This document shows, piece by piece, positions 21,704-32,198 of a stretch of 64,000 bases of DNA. Numbering within the stretch: position 1 is the first letter of the stretch; every line of letters begins with the position of its first letter. The position numbers were made by a program, and so were the translations under genes. The notes under the pieces are model-generated. The model made no database searches and was not told the origin of the DNA. It saw only the letters and a program-made list of their open reading frames with translations. This stretch comes from Mycobacterium sp. DL440 (GTDB lineage: Bacteria; Actinomycetota; Actinomycetes; Mycobacteriales; Mycobacteriaceae): contig NZ_CP050191.1 in NCBI RefSeq assembly GCF_011745145.1, positions 1,912,984-1,976,983 of the forward strand, given 5' to 3'.

Positions 21704-22692
21704 CACGTTCGCTGATCATCCTGCCCGACGACTCGGCACAGCCGGTGCTCGATGCGATCGGTGCGGCCACCCGGTCGGTGCGCATCAAGATGTTCGCCTT
21801 CAACCACCTGCCGCTGCTGGAGGCCGTGGTGGCCGCCCACCGGCGCGGTGTCGACGTCAAGGTCATGCTCAACCCCGAGCGCCGTGGCGGGGAGACCGAC
21901 AACGATGTCGCGCGGGAGACGTTGCAGCGGTTCGGTATCGACGTCCGTGCCAGCAACCCCGCCTTCGACCTGACGCACGAGAAGTCCATGGTCGTCGACG
22001 ATGACCATGCGTTTGTCGAGTCGCTGAACTGGACCGAGGAGAACTTCACCGTGACGCGGGACTATGCCGTCGTCACACCCAGCGCCTACGAGGTCGCCGA
22101 GATCGTCGACTGCTTCGAGGCCGACTGGGCGCGCGAGGAGTTCGATCCCGGCGGCGGGGCGCACCTGATCTGGTGCCCGACCAACGGCAGGCATCGCATC
22201 GCCGAGTTCATCGACACCGCCAAACACACGTTGTTCGTCCAGAACGAGCGCTATCAGGATCCGGTGATCATCGAGCGTCTGGTCCGCGCGGCGCACCGCG
22301 GGGTGAAGGTGCACGTCATGGCCCGCGCGGCCCACCATCTCAAGTCGGGCAAGCTCCTCGAAGGCGTCAGCGGGATGCGCATTCTGGACGACGTGGGCAT
22401 CAAGATCCACCGCCTCAAGCACATGAAGCTGCACGCGAAGATGATTCTCGCCGATCACGAGCGGGCCATCGTCGGCTCGATCAACTTCTCTCCGGGCAGC
22501 TTCGACCATCGTCGTGAACTGGCGATCGAGGTGACCGACCACCACATCATCAAACGACTCAATGAGGTGGCCCATCACGACTGGAAACACTCCGAACCGA
22601 TGGACCTGTCAGACGACGGACTGATCGCCGATCTGGTCGGCCAGGACCCGCACGAACTCGACCAACTCGCCCTACGCGACCCCGACATCTGA
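21700..22692 (+). CDS. Phospholipase D-like (cardiolipin synthase family) protein
   Basis: The 330-residue product carries two HKD motifs, HEKSMVVDD (about residue 92) and HAKMILADH (about residue 246) followed by GSINFSPGS, so it has a complete PLD active site. There is no signal peptide or membrane helix, unlike classical cardiolipin synthases, so it is probably a cytoplasmic phosphatidyltransferase, phospholipase or nuclease. Its GTG overlaps the stop of the ABC exporter gene, suggesting joint function, perhaps in lipid processing and export. The precise reaction is not evident. Confidence 0.88.
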   Translation: MTRSLIILPDDSAQPVLDAIGAATRSVRIKMFAFNHLPLLEAVVAAHRRGVDVKVMLNPERRGGETDNDVARETLQRFGIDVRASNPAFDLTHEKSMVVDDDHAFVESLNWTEENFTVTRDYAVVTPSAYEVAEIVDCFEADWAREEFDPGGGAHLIWCPTNGRHRIAEFIDTAKHTLFVQNERYQDPVIIERLVRAAHRGVKVHVMARAAHHLKSGKLLEGVSGMRILDDVGIKIHRLKHMKLHAKMILADHERAIVGSINFSPGSFDHRRELAIEVTDHHIIKRLNEVAHHDWKHSEPMDLSDDGLIADLVGQDPHELDQLALRDPDI

Positions 22693-23796
<1,104 letters not shown>

Positions 23797-23801
23797 TCCC
23801 G

Positions 23802-25040
23802 ATGGCTGTCAAGACACTCGCCGACCTGTTGGCCGAGGGCGTTGAGGGTAGGGGCGTGTTGGTCCGCTCCGACCTGAACGTCCCCCTCGACTACCAAGAT
23901 GACAACATCGCTCGAATTTCGGACCCGGGCCGCATCATCGCCTCGGTTCCGACACTGAAAGCGCTGGCCGAGGCCGGTGCCAAGGTCGTCGTCACCGCCC
24001 ACCTGGGCCGCCCCAAAGGCGCCCCGGACCCCAAGTTGTCGCTGGCGCCGGTCGCCGCGGAGCTGGGGGAGAAGCTGGGCCGCCATGTGCAGCTGGCCGG
24101 CGATGTGGTCGGCACCGATGCGCTGGCTCGGGCCGAGGGCCTCACCGACGGTGACGTCCTGTTGCTGGAGAACATCCGCTTCGACCCGCGGGAGACCAGC
24201 AAGGACGACGCCGAACGGCTGGCACTGGCCAAGGCGCTTGCCGCTCTGGTCGAGGGTGCCGACGGCTCGCCGGGCGCGTTCGTCTCCGACGGCTTCGGTG
24301 TGGTGCACCGCAAGCAGGCCTCCGTGTACGACATCGCCACCCTGCTGCCGCACTACGCCGGCACGCTGGTGGACGCCGAGGTCAAGGTGCTCGAGCAACT
24401 GACCAGTTCGACCGAGCGGCCGTACGCCGTCGTGCTCGGCGGCTCGAAGGTCTCCGACAAGCTCGCGGTCATCGAGAACCTCGCCACCAAGGCCGACAGC
24501 CTCATCATCGGTGGCGGCATGTGCTTCACTTTCCTTGCCTCCCAAGGAGTTTCGGTCGGAACGTCGCTGTTGCAGGAGGAGATGATCGACACCTGCAAGC
24601 GCCTACTCGACACCTATGCCGACGTGATCCACCTTCCGGTGGACATCGTGGTGGCGGACAAGTTCTCCGCCGATGCCGAGCCGGAGACCGTGGCCTCCGA
24701 CCGAATCCCCGAGGGCAAGATGGGCCTGGACATCGGACCGGAGTCGGTCAAGCGCTTCACCGCTCTGCTGTCCAATGCCAAGACCGTTTTCTGGAACGGC
24801 CCGATGGGCGTGTTCGAGTTCCCGGCCTTCGCGGCGGGTACCAAGGGTGTGGCCGAGGCGATCATCGGCGCCACCGAGAAGGGCGCGTTCAGCGTCGTCG
24901 GCGGCGGTGACTCGGCGGCTGCGGTGCGTCAGCTCGGCCTCGCCGAGGACGGTTTCTCGCATATCTCGACCGGCGGCGGGGCGTCGCTGGAATACCTTGA
25001 GGGCAAGACCCTGCCCGGTATCGAAGTACTGGAGTCGTAG
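23802..25040 (+). CDS. pgk: Phosphoglycerate kinase
   Basis: It transfers phosphate from 1,3-bisphosphoglycerate to ADP. The 412-residue product shows [34 protein letters not shown], the nucleotide-site segment [10 protein letters not shown] and the C-terminal [12 protein letters not shown] at 23802 is the standard start; the longer frame into gap is not needed. It is separated by 4 bases from tpiA. Confidence 0.98.
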   Translation: MAVKTLADLLAEGVEGRGVLVRSDLNVPLDYQDDNIARISDPGRIIASVPTLKALAEAGAKVVVTAHLGRPKGAPDPKLSLAPVAAELGEKLGRHVQLAGDVVGTDALARAEGLTDGDVLLLENIRFDPRETSKDDAERLALAKALAALVEGADGSPGAFVSDGFGVVHRKQASVYDIATLLPHYAGTLVDAEVKVLEQLTSSTERPYAVVLGGSKVSDKLAVIENLATKADSLIIGGGMCFTFLASQGVSVGTSLLQEEMIDTCKRLLDTYADVIHLPVDIVVADKFSADAEPETVASDRIPEGKMGLDIGPESVKRFTALLSNAKTVFWNGPMGVFEFPAFAAGTKGVAEAIIGATEKGAFSVVGGGDSAAAVRQLGLAEDGFSHISTGGGASLEYLEGKTLPGIEVLES

Positions 25041-25044
25041 AACC

Positions 25045-25830
25045 ATGGCCCGTAAGCCACTCATCGCCGGCAACTGGAAGATGAACCTCAACCACTTCGA
25101 GGCCATCGCATTGGTGCAGAAGATCGCATTCGCCTTGCCGGACAAGTACTTCGACAAGGTGGATGTGACCGTCATCCCGCCGTTCACCGATCTGCGCAGT
25201 GTGCAGACCCTGGTCGACGGCGACAAGCTACGGCTCACCTACGGTGCCCAGGACGTGTCCAAGCACGATTCGGGGGCCTACACCGGCGAGATCAGCGGGG
25301 CATTCCTGGCCAAGCTCGGATGCAGCTTCGCGGTGGTGGGGCACTCCGAGCGGCGTACCTACCACGGTGAAACCGATGAGCTGGTGGCGGCCAAGGCCGC
25401 CGCGGCGTTCAAGCACGGCATCACGCCGATCATCTGTATCGGTGAGCAGCTTGAGGTGCGCGAGGCGGGCAATCACGTCGAGTTCAACGTGAACTCCTTG
25501 CGCGGGTCGCTGGCCGGGCTGACTGCGGAGCAGATCGGTCAGGCCGTCATCGCCTACGAGCCGGTGTGGGCCATCGGCACTGGCCGGGTGGCCAGCGCCG
25601 CCGATGCCCAGGAAGTCTGCAAGGCCATTCGCGCCGAGCTGGGGAACCTGGCGTCGCCGCAGCTCGCGGCCGGTGTCCGGGTGCTCTATGGCGGGTCGGT
25701 GAACGCCAAGAACGTCGGCGAGATCGTGGCGCAGGGCGACGTCGACGGTGCATTGGTCGGTGGAGCTTCGCTGGACGGCGAGCAGTTCGCGACTTTGTCG
25801 GCCATCGCCGCGGGCGGACCGCTGCCGTAA
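25045..25830 (+). CDS. tpiA: Triosephosphate isomerase
   Basis: It interconverts dihydroxyacetone phosphate and glyceraldehyde 3-phosphate. The 261-residue TIM barrel starts [14 protein letters not shown], has the electrophile VVGHSERR and the catalytic glutamate in [13 protein letters not shown] at 25045 lies 4 bases after pgk. The frame is open far upstream inside pgk, which is a reading-frame coincidence and not an extension. Confidence 0.98.
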   Translation: MARKPLIAGNWKMNLNHFEAIALVQKIAFALPDKYFDKVDVTVIPPFTDLRSVQTLVDGDKLRLTYGAQDVSKHDSGAYTGEISGAFLAKLGCSFAVVGHSERRTYHGETDELVAAKAAAAFKHGITPIICIGEQLEVREAGNHVEFNVNSLRGSLAGLTAEQIGQAVIAYEPVWAIGTGRVASAADAQEVCKAIRAELGNLASPQLAAGVRVLYGGSVNAKNVGEIVAQGDVDGALVGGASLDGEQFATLSAIAAGGPLP

Positions 25831-25873
25831 CCCAGGGCCTGGGCCGGACACCGCACCCGGTAGTCTTACAGCC

Positions 25874-26107
25874 ATGGAATTGGCTCTGCAGATCACTCTG
25901 GTCGTGACCAGCGTGCTGGTCGTGCTCTTGGTGTTGCTGCACCGTGCCAAAGGTGGCGGTCTGTCCACCTTGTTCGGTGGCGGTGTCCAGTCCAGCCTGT
26001 CGGGCTCGACCGTGGTCGAAAAGAACCTCGACCGGCTGACATTGTTCGTGACCGGCATCTGGGTGGTGTCGATCGTCGGCGTCGCGCTGCTGATCAAGTA
26101 CGGCTAG
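25874..26107 (+). CDS. secG: Protein translocase subunit SecG
   Basis: SecG is the small accessory subunit of the SecYEG channel. The 77-residue product has two hydrophobic helices (about residues 3-22 and 53-73) separated by the conserved loop AKGGGLSTLFGGGVQSSLSGS. ATG at 25874 fits the family; the frame is open upstream but starts there would overlap tpiA. It is last in the glycolytic operon and is followed by a strong terminator. Confidence 0.95.
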   Translation: MELALQITLVVTSVLVVLLVLLHRAKGGGLSTLFGGGVQSSLSGSTVVEKNLDRLTLFVTGIWVVSIVGVALLIKYG

Positions 26108-26135
26108 CCTGTCGCGACCACCCATTAGCGCTTCA

Positions 26136-26169
26136 GAAAACCGCCCCGGCTTCCACCGGGGCGGTTTTC
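26136..26169 (+). terminator. Rho-independent-type terminator after secG
   Basis: A perfect 14-bp stem GAAAACCGCCCCGG / CCGGGGCGGTTTTC with a 6-base loop CTTCCA, followed by TTTC. It lies 28 bases after the secG stop and closes the gap-pgk-tpiA-secG operon. Because the stem ends carry A and T runs it may work in both directions. The next 187 bases up to deoC hold nothing I can identify. Confidence 0.9.
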
Positions 26170-26356
26170 TTTCACGCTCGTGTCATACCCCACCGACCAC
26201 AGCGCGACCCAACGTTTCAGCCTGCCCCGGACCGACCGGTGAACGCGCCGATTGGTGGTGGTACCAACCCTTCCAACCGCAGGCGCCTCCAACGACCAAC
26301 TAGGTCGACCCCTTACCGGTCACCAGGCCAGGGCGCACGGGGCAGACGAATTCGTG

Positions 26357-27052
26357 TCAGTAGCCGGAATTCCCTTCGGCCTCGGCCGCGTTCAGCAGCG
26401 CCCTTGAGCCTGACACACCCAGCCGCGAAGCACCTGCGGCGATCATGGCCTGTGCCTGCTCCAGGGTGCGCACACCACCGGACGCCTTCACCGCGAGTCC
26501 GGCATCGCGGACGGTCCGGTACATCAGCTCGACCGCGGGAACGCTCGCACCGCCGGTCGGATGGAAACCCGTTGACGTCTTGACGAAGTCGGCGCGGGCA
26601 GCGACGGCCGCCCGGCATGCCCCGACGATCTCGTTGTCGGTCAGGGCGGCCGACTCGATGATGACTTTCAATACTGTCGGCGCGGGTACGGCGGCACGCA
26701 CTGCGGCGATGTCAGCTTCGACGCGGTCAAATGCGCGTTCCTTGGCAGCTCCGATGTCGATCACCATGTCGATCTCGTCGGCGCCGTGGCGCACCGCTTC
26801 GGCAGCTTCGGCGGCCTTCACCGCCGAGCTGTGTTTCCCGCTCGGGAAGCCGCACACCGCAGCAACTTTGAGCCTGGATCCGGAAGGGACGTCGACCGGC
26901 AGCATCGACGGTGACACACACACCGAGTAGGTGCCAAGCTCCACCGCTTCGGCAATGAGGGCTTCGACGTCAGACCCGGTGGCCTCGGGCTTGAGCAGGG
27001 TGTGGTCGATCATCGCGGCGACCTCGGTGGTGGTCGGCGGTGTGTTGGTCAT
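26357..27052 (-). CDS. deoC: Deoxyribose-phosphate aldolase
   Basis: DeoC cleaves 2-deoxyribose 5-phosphate to glyceraldehyde 3-phosphate and acetaldehyde through a lysine Schiff base. The 231-residue product has the active-site segment DFVKTSTGF (Lys158), the second lysine in VKASGGVRT and the N-terminal [10 protein letters not shown]. It is the last gene of the transporter-dehydrogenase-kinase-regulator operon on this strand, 62 bases after the permease, with a ribosome-binding site GGAAGG. Its presence suggests the imported compound ends as a deoxypentose phosphate or a relative; related aldolases act on other sugar phosphates, so the physiological substrate is open. Confidence 0.93.
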   Translation of the reverse strand: MTNTPPTTTEVAAMIDHTLLKPEATGSDVEALIAEAVELGTYSVCVSPSMLPVDVPSGSRLKVAAVCGFPSGKHSSAVKAAEAAEAVRHGADEIDMVIDIGAAKERAFDRVEADIAAVRAAVPAPTVLKVIIESAALTDNEIVGACRAAVAARADFVKTSTGFHPTGGASVPAVELMYRTVRDAGLAVKASGGVRTLEQAQAMIAAGASRLGVSGSRALLNAAEAEGNSGY

Positions 27053-27076
27053 CAGGTTTCGGTTCCTTCCGTTGGG

Positions 27077-27104
27077 CCTGTGAGTTTGTGCCTGTGAGTT
27101 TGTG
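27077..27104 (-). repeat. Tandem duplication of 14 bp
   Basis: CCTGTGAGTTTGTG occurs twice in direct succession (27077-27090 and 27091-27104) in the 62-base gap between deoC and the permease gene. It lengthens the leader before the deoC ribosome-binding site. It may be a recent slippage product. Confidence 0.85.
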
Positions 27105-27114
27105 GCTGCGGGTT

Positions 27115-28122
27115 TCAGGCGGTCTTGGTCTGGCGGTCGAGCACATAGTTCATGATCAGCGCCGCGATCAGGATGAGCCCCGTCACCAGCATCTGGAAGA
27201 ACGAGCTCAATCCCAGCAAGTTGAACAGGTTGCGCAGCACCGAGAGCAGCAATACGGCGATGAAGGTTCCCATCACACCACCTTTTCCGCCGAACAGGCT
27301 GGTGCCGCCCAACACGACCGCGGCGATCGCATCCAGTTCCAGGCCGGTGTGGGCGGTGGGTTGGCCGATGGTCAGCCGCGCGGTCAGCAGGACTCCGGTC
27401 AGCGCGGCCAGTCCGCCGCAGATGACGTATGCCGCAGTAGTGATGCGCTGCACCGGCAGTCCAGACAGACGCGCCGCGGTGGCGTTGCTGCCGACAGCGT
27501 AGATGTGTTCACCAAATGTGGTGCGGCGCAGAACCAACCCCACGATGACGGTGGTGGCCACGAAGATCAGCCCGACGACCGGAATGCCGGCCACGGAGCC
27601 GGCACCCAGGAACCGAAGGCCCACCGGGATCTCTGCGGTCGTGGGTGTGCCGTTGGTGGTCAGGAAGGTCAGACCGCGGATACTCTGCATCCCGGCCAGC
27701 GTCACCATGAACGCCGGCAGCGCCAGGTAGGCGCTCAATCCGCCCATGATCCCGCCGAGGGCGAGCCCGCTCAGGATGGCCAGCGCCATGGCGACCGGCC
27801 AGGCGATGCCGAATCCGATCAGGATGGCCACCAGCATTCCGGACAGCGCCGCAACGCTTCCCACCGAAAGGTCGATACCGGAGGTCAGGATCACCACCGT
27901 CATGCCGATCGCCACGATGCCGGTGAGGCTGGACTGCTGCAACAGGTTCGCCAAGTTCTGGGACGTGAGGAATTGCGGCGCGGTGACGGATGCGACGGCG
28001 AAGAGCGCAACGAAGATGAACAGCAGATTGAACCGCACGATGATGTTCTGGCGACGTGTGCGCGCGGTGCCGGCCGGGGCCGACGGCGCCGGCGGGGCTG
28101 GTTCCTGAAGTAGGTCAGTCAT
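27115..28122 (-). CDS. Sugar ABC transporter permease, RbsC type
   Basis: The 335-residue product is a ribose-type (CUT2) membrane permease with 8 to 10 hydrophobic segments; family landmarks include [20 protein letters not shown] and the cytoplasmic loop [19 protein letters not shown] that contacts the ATPase. Its ATG overlaps the ATPase gene by 8 bases. One permease gene is present, as in ribose systems, where it forms a homodimer. Substrate is presumably the pentose, polyol or similar compound handled by the neighbouring dehydrogenase and kinase. Confidence 0.92.
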   Translation of the reverse strand: MTDLLQEPAPPAPSAPAGTARTRRQNIIVRFNLLFIFVALFAVASVTAPQFLTSQNLANLLQQSSLTGIVAIGMTVVILTSGIDLSVGSVAALSGMLVAILIGFGIAWPVAMALAILSGLALGGIMGGLSAYLALPAFMVTLAGMQSIRGLTFLTTNGTPTTAEIPVGLRFLGAGSVAGIPVVGLIFVATTVIVGLVLRRTTFGEHIYAVGSNATAARLSGLPVQRITTAAYVICGGLAALTGVLLTARLTIGQPTAHTGLELDAIAAVVLGGTSLFGGKGGVMGTFIAVLLLSVLRNLFNLLGLSSFFQMLVTGLILIAALIMNYVLDRQTKTA

Positions 28123-29662
28123 TGTCGGTTCTTCCTGTGACGACGCAGCGGGAGATGTCCGCCGGCGATGTGGTTCTGGGGTCGAATGCCGCGATGTTCT
28201 TGCCCTCGTGCATGACCCAGATCAGGTCGCAGTTCTCGGTGAGCTCGCTCATCTCGCTGGATGCCATCAACACCCCCACCCCGGATTCGGCCAGCGCCTG
28301 AACCTGTTCGAACAGGTCGGCTTTCGCGCCGATGTCCAGTCCGCGGGTGGGCTCGTCGAGGAGCAGTAGGTCGATTCCGCGGGCCATCCACTTGGCCAGC
28401 ACGACCTTCTGTTGATTGCCGCCGGACAGCTGGCCGACGGGCTGATCGACGTTGGAGAATTTGACACCCAGGCGCTCCAGCGGTGACATGCAGAGCCGGC
28501 CTGCGGTCTTCATCGGGTTGAGCCCGAACGGTGCGAGTGCAGCGATCCCGGCGTTGCGCAGGATCGATTGTTCCAAGAACAGGCCCTGGCTCTTGCGGTC
28601 TTCGGGGACCAGGCCGATCCCGGCTCGAACGGCACGCCGGGGTGTCAGCCGGGTGATGCCGGCACCGGACAACGTCAGATCGAGGTCAGCGGACCGATCG
28701 CCGAACAGTGTGGCCAACAGCGTGGAACGGCCCGCGCCGCCCAACCCTGCGAGCCCGACGATCTCGCCGCGCCCGACGGTGATGCCGGATACGTCGATCA
28801 CGCCCGGAATGGCGGCCCGGCGAATCTCGAGTAGCTCGGCCTTGGCACCGACGGTGCGCGCTTGCCGGGGGGATTGGGAGCGCAGTCCACGACCAATCAT
28901 CGCTTCGATGAGTTCGCCTTTGGCCACCGTCGCGATGTCGAACACGCCGACGGTGGCACCGTCGCGCATCACGGTCGCGCGGTCGCCGATCGCCTTGACC
29001 TCGTCGAGCCGGTGGGAAATGTAGATGACCGACTTTCCGGCTGCGGTGAGTTCGCGGATGACGCGGAAGACCTCGGCGAGATCGTGATCGGTGAGCGTGG
29101 CGCTGGGCTCGTCCATGATGATGACCCGAGCATCGGTGGTGAGCGCCTTGGCAATTGCGGTGAGCTGCTGATCGGACACCGAGAGGCTGGCGACCACATC
29201 CGACGGTGCGAAGCTGCCGCCGACGCGGGCGATCGCCTGTGCCGCCAGGCGATCCCGCTCCCGGCGTGCGATGAACAGGCCGCGCAACGGTTCGTGGCCC
29301 AGGAAGAGATTCTGCGCCACGGTCATATCCGGGACGAGGTCCAATTCCTGATAGATGGTGTTGATGCCGGCCCGGACGCCGTCGATGGGGGAGCCGAACG
29401 AGACTTCCTCGCCGTCCAGCGTGATCGTTCCCGCGTCCGGGGTGTAGGACCCGGAGAGGATCTTCATCAGGGTGCTCTTGCCAGCACCGTTCTCACCGAG
29501 CAGGCAGTGCACCTCGCCCTGGGCGATCTCGAGTGTGGCGCCGTCACACGCCTTGGTGCCGGGAAAGGCTTTCACGATGCCCTGCATGCGTAGCGCGGTC
29601 ACTCGCTGAGCTTTGACGTCGCGGCCCGGCAGCGTCGATTCGGCGTTGTGGCTACGTGTCAT
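28115..29662 (-). CDS. Sugar ABC transporter ATP-binding protein, RbsA type
   Basis: The 515-residue product has two ABC cassettes. The first has Walker A LLGENGAGKSTLMKILSG (about residue 55) and VIIMDEPSATL; the second has the family-typical altered P-loop LGGAGRSTLLATLFG, LSGGNQQKVVLAKW and LLLLDEPTRGLD. This is the CUT2 pattern of one tandem ATPase. Its ATG lies inside the end of the SorC gene (11-base overlap), and it overlaps the permease gene by 8 bases, so translation is coupled. Confidence 0.93.
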   Translation of the reverse strand: MTRSHNAESTLPGRDVKAQRVTALRMQGIVKAFPGTKACDGATLEIAQGEVHCLLGENGAGKSTLMKILSGSYTPDAGTITLDGEEVSFGSPIDGVRAGINTIYQELDLVPDMTVAQNLFLGHEPLRGLFIARRERDRLAAQAIARVGGSFAPSDVVASLSVSDQQLTAIAKALTTDARVIIMDEPSATLTDHDLAEVFRVIRELTAAGKSVIYISHRLDEVKAIGDRATVMRDGATVGVFDIATVAKGELIEAMIGRGLRSQSPRQARTVGAKAELLEIRRAAIPGVIDVSGITVGRGEIVGLAGLGGAGRSTLLATLFGDRSADLDLTLSGAGITRLTPRRAVRAGIGLVPEDRKSQGLFLEQSILRNAGIAALAPFGLNPMKTAGRLCMSPLERLGVKFSNVDQPVGQLSGGNQQKVVLAKWMARGIDLLLLDEPTRGLDIGAKADLFEQVQALAESGVGVLMASSEMSELTENCDLIWVMHEGKNIAAFDPRTTSPADISRCVVTGRTDND

Positions 29663-30611
29663 ATCGCTGCTCCAGCACGGCCTCTGCCGTGGGTTCGTCG
29701 GTAATCAGGACTGAGCACAGCCCGCTTTTCAAGGCGCCGTTGACGACGGGGACCTTGCGGGCCCCGGCTGCCACCGCGATGGCGCAGTTGGCGTTCTTGA
29801 CATCGTCGAGGCTCAGACCGACTGTCCGCCTGTCGATGTCGACATAGGCGAGGTCCCCGGTGGCCGTGATGTAGTGGGCGAGAATGTCACCGCAGGCTCC
29901 GGCCGACTCGAGTAGCGCGAGTTCGGCTGGTGTGACGGCACCGGACTCGACCAGTACCGACGTCGGGCCGAGGGCGCCCAGTGAGAACAGCAGGGCTTCT
30001 GCCTTGCGGGCACGGGACAGTACGTCCTCCACGAAACCCTCGGTGTAGAGCGCATCACGGGTTTCGATTCGCTCGACGATCGCCGGCACCGGCAGCAGGG
30101 TGGCCCGTCCATTTCCGCTGTGCGCGATGCTCGTCACGATGTTGGCGGCCTTTGTGGGATGCACAGATCGGCTCACCCCACCATTGGCCTGGATGACCTC
30201 GATGCCGCTCGTCCATCCGGTGGGCAGCACCGCGGCGATCTGTTGCAAGGTGTTGCCCCAGGACACGCCAAGGGTGGTGATCCACGAGGAGTTCGACTTC
30301 AGGTAGGTGGCCGCGGCCGTGGCGATGTGCTCGCCGCTGTCGACGGTGTCCGGGCCCGGTACGACCACGCATTCGCGCAGCCCGAACCGGCTGCGGATCG
30401 CAACCTCCAGATCGGCGCGGCGTGCCTGCGGATGGACGATCTTGATCTGTACCAGGCCGACACCACGGGCCTCATCCAGCAGCCGTCCCACCTTCCACCG
30501 GGTCAGGTGGAGTTCGGACCCGATATCTTCCTGGGTGCGGCCCTGCTCGTAATAACACTGCGCGACATAGAGCAGCAGGTCGGTATGGCTGCGGTCGGTC
30601 GACGCGCTCAT
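29652..30611 (-). CDS. SorC/DeoR (B. subtilis type) sugar-responsive regulator
   Basis: The 319-residue product has an N-terminal helix-turn-helix (VAQCYYEQGRTQEDIGSELHLTRWKVGRLLDEAR, about residues 15-48) and a SorC-type sugar-phosphate-binding domain (LGVSWGNTLQQIA). Family members such as CggR, LsrR and B. subtilis DeoR respond to phosphorylated sugars; B. subtilis DeoR senses deoxyribose 5-phosphate and controls deoC. Since deoC is in this operon a similar effector is plausible. ATG at 30611, preceded by AGAAGG, is the likely start; an in-frame TTG at 30635 lies inside a repeated junction motif. Candidate targets are the palindromes at 34393-34420. Confidence 0.88.
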   Translation of the reverse strand: MSASTDRSHTDLLLYVAQCYYEQGRTQEDIGSELHLTRWKVGRLLDEARGVGLVQIKIVHPQARRADLEVAIRSRFGLRECVVVPGPDTVDSGEHIATAAATYLKSNSSWITTLGVSWGNTLQQIAAVLPTGWTSGIEVIQANGGVSRSVHPTKAANIVTSIAHSGNGRATLLPVPAIVERIETRDALYTEGFVEDVLSRARKAEALLFSLGALGPTSVLVESGAVTPAELALLESAGACGDILAHYITATGDLAYVDIDRRTVGLSLDDVKNANCAIAVAAGARKVPVVNGALKSGLCSVLITDEPTAEAVLEQRYDT

Positions 30612-30623
30612 CGTGGCCTTCTG

Positions 30624-30645
30624 TTCTTCGCGCAAGCGCTCATCA
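30624..30645 (-). repeat. Stop/start junction motif, copy 1
   Basis: On the minus strand the 22 bases run TGATGAGCGCTTGCGCGAAG followed by AA. They begin with the stop codon of the FGGY kinase and end just before the SorC ribosome-binding region. Near-identical copies occur at 49791-49812 and 51370-51391, each at the 3' end of a gene on this strand. The core GAGCGC(T/C)(T/A)GCGCGA is close to palindromic. Confidence 0.7.
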
Positions 30646-32196
30646 CCGCACCACCCGGAGCGGGCCGCCGCCGATCGGGCCGGCGTTGCCCTCGGCGGTG
30701 TCGCACATGATCGGGCGTAACGCGGCGGTCAACCGCTGGTAGTCGCCAAATGTCTGCTCGTACACTGCTGTTCGCTTTGGATCGGGTTCCAGCAGCCGGA
30801 CACGCGGAGCGAACAGTCGGGAACCGGCGCCCAGGCTCGGAACGATCCCGGCGGCGGTCGCCGCGATCACCGCGCACGCCCGCAAGGTGAGGTTCTCGCC
30901 GATCACCAGTTCGGCGGGCCGCCCGAGCACATCGATTGTGATTTGCTGCCACAACGAGTTTCGTTCTATTCCACCCGAGAAGACCAGGCGTTCACAGGGC
31001 ACCCCCGACCGTTCGAAGGAGTCGATGACGCTGCGGGTTCCGCAGGCGACGGCTTCGACCATCGCCCGGTACAGTTCGGCCTTCGTGGTGCCGAGCGTCA
31101 GTCCCACCACGGCCCCGCGCAGGCGGGCCTCCCGGTGCGGCGTGCGGTTGCCCATGAAGTAGTCGAGGGCCCGCAGGCCGTGGGAAGCCGGGTCTACCGC
31201 GGTGGCCTGGTCGATCAACGCCGGGAGCTCGTCGCGGGGCACCCCCATGATGGACTCACCCGTCCATTTGAGTACCGAACCGCTGGTCACCTGGCCGCCT
31301 TCGACCAGCCACCTGTCGTGGGTCAACGCATTCGGATACGGCCCCCACACCTCGTTGGAGGTGGTCGGCTTGTCCACTTCGGTGACGATGGCCGAGGACG
31401 TTCCGGAAACGATGGACACCAGCCCGTCGACCTTGCCACCGCAGGCCAGGAGGGACACGTGTGCGTCAATGCCGCCGACAGCCACGACGGCGTCACCCGT
31501 GATGCCCAGATCGGTTGCGGCGCTTTCGGAAAGCGTGCCGGCGACCCCGCCTACGGGAACGATCTCATCCGGCAGCTTGGGGATGAGGTCGTCCATATCC
31601 AGGGCGGCATAGAGGTCGGCTGGGAACCGCCCCGCCAGGGCGTCGTAGTTGTACTTACAGACTGCGTTCATCTGCGAACCGACCCACCGGCCCGTCAACC
31701 GGAAGGTGAGGTAGTCGACGGCCTCCACGATGCGCGCGGCCGACCGGTACGCCTCAGGGTCATGTTTCTTGAGCCACATCGCCTTTGGCAGGAGCCATTC
31801 GGCGGCGTCGGAACCCCCGGACCAGTCGAGGATCGGGTATTGCCGGCTCAGTTGGGCGGTTCGCTCCGACTCGGCGGCGCCGCGTGCATCCATCCACAGA
31901 ATGGCCGGACGTAGCGGTGTTCCCGCCGCGTCGACGACTGCCACCGTCGAGGCGGTCGTCGATGCGGCGATGGCGATGACCGTGCCGGCTGCTCGGCAGG
32001 GGTCGCTGTCCAACAGCTGACGAGTCGCGGCGGTGATCGCGGCCCACCAGTCCCGCGGATCCTGCTCGGCCCACCCCGGCCGCGGGTGGTGGGTCGAGTA
32101 GGGGCGGTGGGCCGTGCCCAGCGGGGTGCCGTCCTCGGTGAAGGCGCCGATGCGGGTGCCCTCGGTGCCGAGGTCGATCGTCAGGAGGATTCCCAT
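30643..32196 (-). CDS. FGGY-family carbohydrate kinase (ribulokinase/xylulokinase-like)
   Basis: The 517-residue product has both FGGY halves: N-terminal LLTIDLGTEGTRIGAF with WMDARG (about residue 104), and C-terminal YFMGNRTPHREARLRGAVVGL, the ribulokinase-like signature, then LVFSGGIERNSLWQQITIDVLGRP. It should phosphorylate a ketopentose or similar sugar made by the adjacent dehydrogenase. ATG at 32196 gives the family start; the frame stays open 193 codons upstream, across the dehydrogenase gene, which is incidental. The gap to the upstream dehydrogenase is 2 bases. The exact sugar cannot be read from sequence. Confidence 0.9.
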   Translation of the reverse strand: MGILLTIDLGTEGTRIGAFTEDGTPLGTAHRPYSTHHPRPGWAEQDPRDWWAAITAATRQLLDSDPCRAAGTVIAIAASTTASTVAVVDAAGTPLRPAILWMDARGAAESERTAQLSRQYPILDWSGGSDAAEWLLPKAMWLKKHDPEAYRSAARIVEAVDYLTFRLTGRWVGSQMNAVCKYNYDALAGRFPADLYAALDMDDLIPKLPDEIVPVGGVAGTLSESAATDLGITGDAVVAVGGIDAHVSLLACGGKVDGLVSIVSGTSSAIVTEVDKPTTSNEVWGPYPNALTHDRWLVEGGQVTSGSVLKWTGESIMGVPRDELPALIDQATAVDPASHGLRALDYFMGNRTPHREARLRGAVVGLTLGTTKAELYRAMVEAVACGTRSVIDSFERSGVPCERLVFSGGIERNSLWQQITIDVLGRPAELVIGENLTLRACAVIAATAAGIVPSLGAGSRLFAPRVRLLEPDPKRTAVYEQTFGDYQRLTAALRPIMCDTAEGNAGPIGGGPLRVVR

Positions 32197-32198
32197 AT

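Noticed and set aside
26170..26356. A gene or RNA in the gap between the secG terminator and deoC
   Set aside because: No frame with a ribosome-binding site and no strong secondary structure beyond the terminator was visible.
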